This document shows positions 60,461 to 64,000 of a DNA stretch of 64,000 nt, one piece after another. The notes under the pieces were generated by a model. The model was given only the letters and a program-made list of their open reading frames with translations, did not search any database and had not been told where the DNA came from. This DNA comes from Gammaproteobacteria bacterium. Lineage in GTDB: Bacteria; Pseudomonadota; Gammaproteobacteria; Xanthomonadales; SZUA-36. Both the position numbers and the translations under genes were made by a program. The stretch covers positions 62,001 to 126,000 of the forward strand of contig JAJRRA010000091.1 of NCBI GenBank assembly GCA_024279945.1, given 5' to 3'. The stretch's first letter is position 1; each line of letters opens with the position of its first letter.

Positions 60461-61322
60461 AGGGCTCCAGACGCTTGATCAGGCTGGAGGTGTCCCAGCG
60501 TGAGCCACCCAGTTGCTCGACCTCGGCGTAGTAGCCGTCTACCTGTTGTGTCATAGACAGGTTTGCACCGACGCGCCTCGCCTCATCCAGCGCGATCTTG
60601 AGGTCCTTGCGCATCCACTCCACGGCGAAACCGTAGTCGAATTCGTCGTTGACCATGGTTTGCCATCGGTTTTCCATCTGCCATGACTGGGCGGCACCTT
60701 TGGAAATGGCGCCGATGACGGCGGTGATATCGAGATCCGCGCGCTTGGCGAAGTGCAGTGCTTCGGACAGGCCCTGCACGATGCCGGCAATGCAGATCTG
60801 GTTGACCATCTTGGCCTTCTGCCCACAGCCCGCTTCCCCGATCAGGGTGCAGGCTTTGGCGTAGCAGTCCATCACCGGCAAGACGTGCTGATACACCTCT
60901 TCATCGCCGCCGACCATGATGGTGAGTTGGCCGCTGTCGGCCCCGGCCTGGCCACCGGATAAAGGCGCATCGAGAAAATCGACCTGCTGCTTTTTGGCCG
61001 CCTCGTATACCTCCCGCGCCACCTTTGCTGACGCCGTGGTGTGATCGACGATGACACTGCCTGAGGCAATGCCTTTGAGTACGCCCACATCACCCAGGAT
61101 CACGGAACGCACATCGTCATCGTTGCCCACGCAGACGAAGACAATTTCGGCATTTTCAGCGGCCCCAGCGGGTGTATCGGCCAGCATTCCAGGATGTTCA
61201 TCACACCAGGCACGGGCCTTTTGTGCTGTTCGGTTGTATACCGTGACTTCGTGCCCGGCGGCGGCGAGAAAGCCAGCCATCGGGTAGCCCATCACGCCCA
61301 GTCCAACGAATGCAACGCGCAT
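60459..61322 (-). CDS. NAD(P)-dependent beta-hydroxyacid dehydrogenase
   Basis: 287 residues of the 3-hydroxyisobutyrate/tartronate-semialdehyde reductase family. It has a Rossmann motif FVGLGVMGYPMAGFLAAAG, substrate motif LDAPLSGGQAGADSGQLTIMVGG and catalytic Lys in GCGQKAKMVNQICIAG, with KDLKIALDEARRVG near the C-terminus. Members reduce or oxidise small beta-hydroxyacids in the cytosol; tartronate semialdehyde, hydroxyisobutyrate or succinate semialdehyde are possible. Monocistronic here. Confidence 0.87.
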   Translation of the reverse strand: MRVAFVGLGVMGYPMAGFLAAAGHEVTVYNRTAQKARAWCDEHPGMLADTPAGAAENAEIVFVCVGNDDDVRSVILGDVGVLKGIASGSVIVDHTTASAKVAREVYEAAKKQQVDFLDAPLSGGQAGADSGQLTIMVGGDEEVYQHVLPVMDCYAKACTLIGEAGCGQKAKMVNQICIAGIVQGLSEALHFAKRADLDITAVIGAISKGAAQSWQMENRWQTMVNDEFDYGFAVEWMRKDLKIALDEARRVGANLSMTQQVDGYYAEVEQLGGSRWDTSSLIKRLEP

Positions 61323-61389
61323 GTTTTTCCCTCGTTCAGATTTTCAGTCAGCTTGTAGTTTAAACATTATGGTGCAGTGCAAACAGCTT

Positions 61390-61704
61390 CTATTTCAGAT
61401 AAGCAGGAAGGGGATATTTTTCCAGCAGATTCGGCGCATCCTGCGGCTTTCCGGGCTGCATTGCCAGAGGAACGACACCGGCCCAGAGCGGGGCGGACAG
61501 GTCGGCCGCCGCATCACCGGGTGGGCCGCTGCGGCTCTTGATACTGAAGGTTTCTATCGGCAGGGAGAGCAGGGCGGTGGCGTTCAGTTCCTTGCGCGTT
61601 GAAGGTCGAAGTTCGGCCAGCCTGCCGGGCAGCAGGTGTTCCACCAGGGCGTCGAGTCCCTGCTGCCCCGCTCGGGCGCTCTTTTCAATTGGGTATCGGC
61701 ACAA
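61390..61704 (-). pseudogene. C-terminal fragment of a pyridoxamine-phosphate-oxidase-like flavoprotein
   Basis: An open frame of 104 codons from TTG 61704. LDALVEHLLPGRLAELRPSTR, then KELNATALLSLPIETFSIKSRSG and SAPLWAGVVPLAMQPG, match the C-terminal half of the Pyridox_oxase_2-type FMN-binding family. The N-terminal half with the flavin site is missing: the upstream sequence is only about 56 bases long before the divergent atl gene. Most likely a decayed gene; a short functional product is possible. Confidence 0.5.
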
Positions 61705-61760
61705 TCGGTCACTTTATTCGGGCTCCTGGCTTCGGAAAAATGTAAGAATACACGCTACAC

Positions 61761-62141
61761 ATGACTAATGACACGCCAGGCTCTTTTGCCAAATCATCTG
61801 ACTTCGACAACTGGGTAAAATCCGTTTGGCATGTGGTCAATGGTATTCCTCGCGGCCATGTGCTGACCTATGGGGAAGTCGCTCGGCTGGCCGGTATGCG
61901 CAGTGCGGCCCGCCGGGTCAGCCAGGCCATGCACCGGGCGCCCCGCAGCATGAAATTGCCCTGGCACCGGGTGGTTAACGCCCAGGGCAAAATTTCGATT
62001 CCCCAGGACAGCCCGGGCCATCAGCGCCAGAAAGAGTTGCTGGAGAGTGAAGGTGTGGTATTTCTGAATGGAAAAATCGACCTGCAGCGCTTTGGTTACC
62101 AGGGCGCGCTGGATCAGTTGTTGTGGGGAGATCCGCTGTGA
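61761..62141 (+). CDS. Alkyltransferase-like protein (Atl)
   Basis: 126 residues with the MGMT C-terminal fold: IPRGHVLTYGEVARLAGMRSAARRVSQAM, where the Arg finger flips damaged bases. The active-site motif is LPWHRVVNAQGKIS, with Trp68 in place of the reactive Cys of PCHRV, the hallmark of Atl proteins, which bind O6-alkylguanine without repairing it and hand it to nucleotide excision repair. The TGA overlaps the GTG of the next gene. Confidence 0.9.
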   Translation: MTNDTPGSFAKSSDFDNWVKSVWHVVNGIPRGHVLTYGEVARLAGMRSAARRVSQAMHRAPRSMKLPWHRVVNAQGKISIPQDSPGHQRQKELLESEGVVFLNGKIDLQRFGYQGALDQLLWGDPL

Positions 62142-62668
62142 ATCAGTTCAAGGCGGCTTGGCAGCGCTTCCGTTCCCACTACTGGCTGTCCCTGATTTTC
62201 GATGCTTTTCTTATCTTGAGCATTCTTCTGTTGGTTCATGCCTGGCAGACCAGAGATCTGCCGCTTGATCAGCCCGCGCCGTCCACGGTGCTTGCTTTAC
62301 TTGATGGTTCAGGGATACGCCCTGCGGTGTCTGTGGACGAGGTGGGCATCGTGTACTTTTTCGCACCCTGGTGCTCTTTGTGTCGCAGTAGCATCGGCAA
62401 TCTGGATGAGTTGGTCGGAGAGGGTCGCGTCGCCTGGGGAACCGTTATCGCACTGGATTATGGTGATGCACATGCGGTGCAGGAATTTATTGATGACACG
62501 GGCGTTTCCCTGCCCGTTTTGATGGGTACCCGGCAAACGGCCGCAGACTGGGGTATCCGCGGGTTTCCCACTTATTTTGTTATCGATGCACAGGGGCGCA
62601 TCAACAGCCGCTCGGTCGGATACTCGACCGAGATCGGGATGAGTGTCCGCAACTGGATGGCGCGTTAA
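62138..62668 (+). CDS. Membrane-anchored thioredoxin-like protein (TlpA/ScsD type)
   Basis: 176 residues from the GTG at 62138, overlapping the atl stop (GTGA). One helix, WLSLIFDAFLILSILLLVHAW, is followed by a periplasmic thioredoxin domain with YFFAPWCSLCRSSIGNLDEL (CSLC redox pair) and the cis-Pro region WGIRGFPTYFVIDAQGRI. Length and layout fit ScsD-like proteins, which protect or reduce periplasmic thiols. Role here unproven. Confidence 0.82.
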   Translation: MNQFKAAWQRFRSHYWLSLIFDAFLILSILLLVHAWQTRDLPLDQPAPSTVLALLDGSGIRPAVSVDEVGIVYFFAPWCSLCRSSIGNLDELVGEGRVAWGTVIALDYGDAHAVQEFIDDTGVSLPVLMGTRQTAADWGIRGFPTYFVIDAQGRINSRSVGYSTEIGMSVRNWMAR

Positions 62669-62682
62669 TATTCTGCCGTGCG

Positions 62683-63507
62683 TCAGGACACCTGGTGCAG
62701 GTGCACGTCGGTCTGCGGATACGGGATATTGAGGCCGGCCGCATCAAGCTCTACCTTGGCCTGCTCCAGTATGTCCCCCTTAACCGTCCAGTAGTCTTCG
62801 GTTTTTACCCAGGGGCGAACGGCAAAGTCCACGCTGCTGGCGCCGAGATTAGAAACAAATACCTTCAACGCGGGTTCATCCAGCACTTTGGGATGGTTTG
62901 CGCACACCCGCGTCAACACTTCCCGGGTCAGCTTCAGGTCGTCGTTATAGCCCACGCCGAAGACCATATCCACGCGGCGCATATCATGTGCCGTGTAGTT
63001 CGTGATGGTATCGGCATTGATCAGGCCATTGGGAATGATGATCTGCTTGTTGTCGCCCGTGGTCAGGATGGTGCTGAAAATCCGCACTTCGTCCACCACA
63101 CCGGCGACACCGGCCACCTCGACGAAATCACCCTTACCGAACGGCCGAAACATAACCAGCATGACACCTGCTGCGAAATTACCCAGGGAATCTTTCAGCG
63201 CCAGGCCAACGGCCAGACCGGCGGCGCCGACCACGGCAAACAGTGAGGTGATCGGCAAGCCCAGTGAATCCAGTGCGGCCAGGATGATTGCGACCAGCAG
63301 GGTTGCATAGACAATGTTGGCGAGAAACTGGCTCAGGGTTTCATCGACGTTCCTGGCTTTCATCATTCCTCGGAGCGCAGCGGTGATCTTGCTCGCAATC
63401 CACTTACCAATGATGTAGATAGCCAGCGCCAGAGCCAGCTTTCCAGCCCATGTAATCAGCATGGGCGCCATGTCCGCATTGCCGAAAATGTCATCGATAA
63501 TTTCCAT
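62683..63507 (-). CDS. mscS: Small-conductance mechanosensitive channel MscS
   Basis: 274 residues, family-typical length. Three helices come first; the pore helix contains VGAAGLAVGLALKDSLGNFAAGVMLVMFRPFGKGDF, with the Ala/Gly packing and the QGSL-like turn. The beta domain has VDEVRIFSTILTTGDNKQIIIPNGLI and the alpha/beta cap DVHLHQVS. It opens under osmotic downshock. TCTCTCCTGAT on the plus strand gives AGGAGAGAG before the start. Confidence 0.93.
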   Translation of the reverse strand: MEIIDDIFGNADMAPMLITWAGKLALALAIYIIGKWIASKITAALRGMMKARNVDETLSQFLANIVYATLLVAIILAALDSLGLPITSLFAVVGAAGLAVGLALKDSLGNFAAGVMLVMFRPFGKGDFVEVAGVAGVVDEVRIFSTILTTGDNKQIIIPNGLINADTITNYTAHDMRRVDMVFGVGYNDDLKLTREVLTRVCANHPKVLDEPALKVFVSNLGASSVDFAVRPWVKTEDYWTVKGDILEQAKVELDAAGLNIPYPQTDVHLHQVS

Positions 63508-63522
63508 AGCTCTCTCCTGATA

Positions 63523-63930
63523 TTATGCGACGTCGCCTTCCGGTTCCAGTATTTGTTCCATCTGGTCGGCCATTTGTGCTACATGTGTAATGGCGTAATC
63601 CAGTTCATCATCCCCGAGAAAGGCATAGGGCAGGTTTTCACACATCTTGATGTACGGCACGCCGTCCAGATCACCCACCGCAAGATAGGCAACCCGCAAA
63701 GTCAGGTTCATTCGCAGGCATTTTTCCGCTGACAGATCCGCCAGCGGCACCACTGGCGTTTCGACCCGCAAAACCCGGCGGCCATCATCGGTTTGCAATT
63801 CAGCAAGAAAAATACTCTGCCGCCGATCTCCGCCGGTGATCAGGTATTCAAAGCTGATTATGAAAGGTTCATCAATCCTGAGCTTGTACGATTGGCGAAT
63901 GTGGTTGCGGACTTCGGCAAAAGTCTCCAT
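63523..63930 (-). CDS. YbjN-like small protein of unknown function
   Basis: 135 residues from the ATG at 63930, which has GGAGAGAC just upstream (another ATG four codons earlier). Alpha/beta pattern: VRNHIRQSYKLRIDEPFIISFEYLI, SIFLAELQTDDGRRVLRVETPVVP, LRVAYLAVGDLDGVPYIKMCENLPY and a C-terminal helix HVAQMADQMEQILEPEG. The fold suggested is like YbjN or type III secretion chaperones, by pattern only. It is 15 bases upstream of mscS and probably co-transcribed with it. 63943-64000 shows nothing further. Confidence 0.6.
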   Translation of the reverse strand: METFAEVRNHIRQSYKLRIDEPFIISFEYLITGGDRRQSIFLAELQTDDGRRVLRVETPVVPLADLSAEKCLRMNLTLRVAYLAVGDLDGVPYIKMCENLPYAFLGDDELDYAITHVAQMADQMEQILEPEGDVA

Positions 63931-64000
63931 CTGTCTCTCCATGTTATTTTTGCCCCTATCTGGGGGCCAATCTCACGGCGCCATCCAGCCGGATGGTCGT

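Overview
The window looks like a moderately GC-rich gammaproteobacterial chromosome. The evidence is the complete ccmABCDEFGHI operon, the queA-tgt-yajC-secD-secF block, the divergent suhB/trmJ pair, an LPS-type kinase (KdkA) beside a GT9 heptosyltransferase, TonB-dependent uptake, and a MetX/serine-O-succinyltransferase-like acyltransferase next to a tRNA-Leu(CAA). The genus cannot be fixed by reading. An environmental or marine lineage near Xanthomonadales, Chromatiales or Woeseiales would fit.

Layout. 1-7.5 kb: a minus-strand uptake island made of a FecI-type sigma factor, FecR, a TonB-dependent receptor with an STN domain, an MFS transporter, a SelA/DgaE-like PLP enzyme, and the 5'-truncated remnant of an Nramp-type metal transporter. 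The sigma gene and the receptor gene share an ungapped bipartite promoter motif, the likely target of the sigma factor. 7.6-10 kb: nnrU, a divergent YidC/Oxa1 homologue and a DUF6165 gene. 10-12 kb: metB behind a sigma-70 promoter and a SAM-I riboswitch, flanked by arrays of REP-like palindromes. 12-15.2 kb: GT9 transferase, kdkA, GNAT acetyltransferase and a secreted metallo-beta-lactamase-fold protein.

15.3-24.9 kb is the most unusual region. It is a tandem family of secreted FG-GAP beta-propeller proteins with 2 (broken copy), 7 and 14 repeats, that is one and two seven-bladed propellers. They are interleaved with a short twin-arginine-signal protein, a 273-residue exported protein with a lysine run, and a duplicated leader segment that has rearranged the 5' end of the largest gene. 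24.9-33.9 kb: two exported proteins of unknown role, a membrane-tethered peroxiredoxin-like protein, a Lon-family protease, a cyclophilin, an EamA exporter, an S1/P1 nuclease and an arylsulfatase with a Fur-like box upstream.

34-45.6 kb: tRNA-Leu, REP elements, the acyltransferase, a TrmB-like methyltransferase, an MBL hydrolase that ends the ccm operon, the nine ccm genes linked mostly by 4-nt overlaps (the 47-residue CcmD included), an FNR/ANR box, and glutathione reductase. 45.6-49.7 kb: a very large subtilase. 49.7-58 kb: queA, a methyltransferase, a 163-bp near-perfect palindrome, tgt, REPs, yajC-secD-secF, and suhB and trmJ with overlapping start codons.

58-64 kb: a gene-decay zone (C-terminal alpha/beta-hydrolase remnant, truncated HigA-like antitoxin, truncated flavin oxidase-like fragment) mixed with small housekeeping genes: peroxiredoxin, VOC protein, beta-hydroxyacid dehydrogenase, alkyltransferase-like protein, thioredoxin-like protein and MscS.
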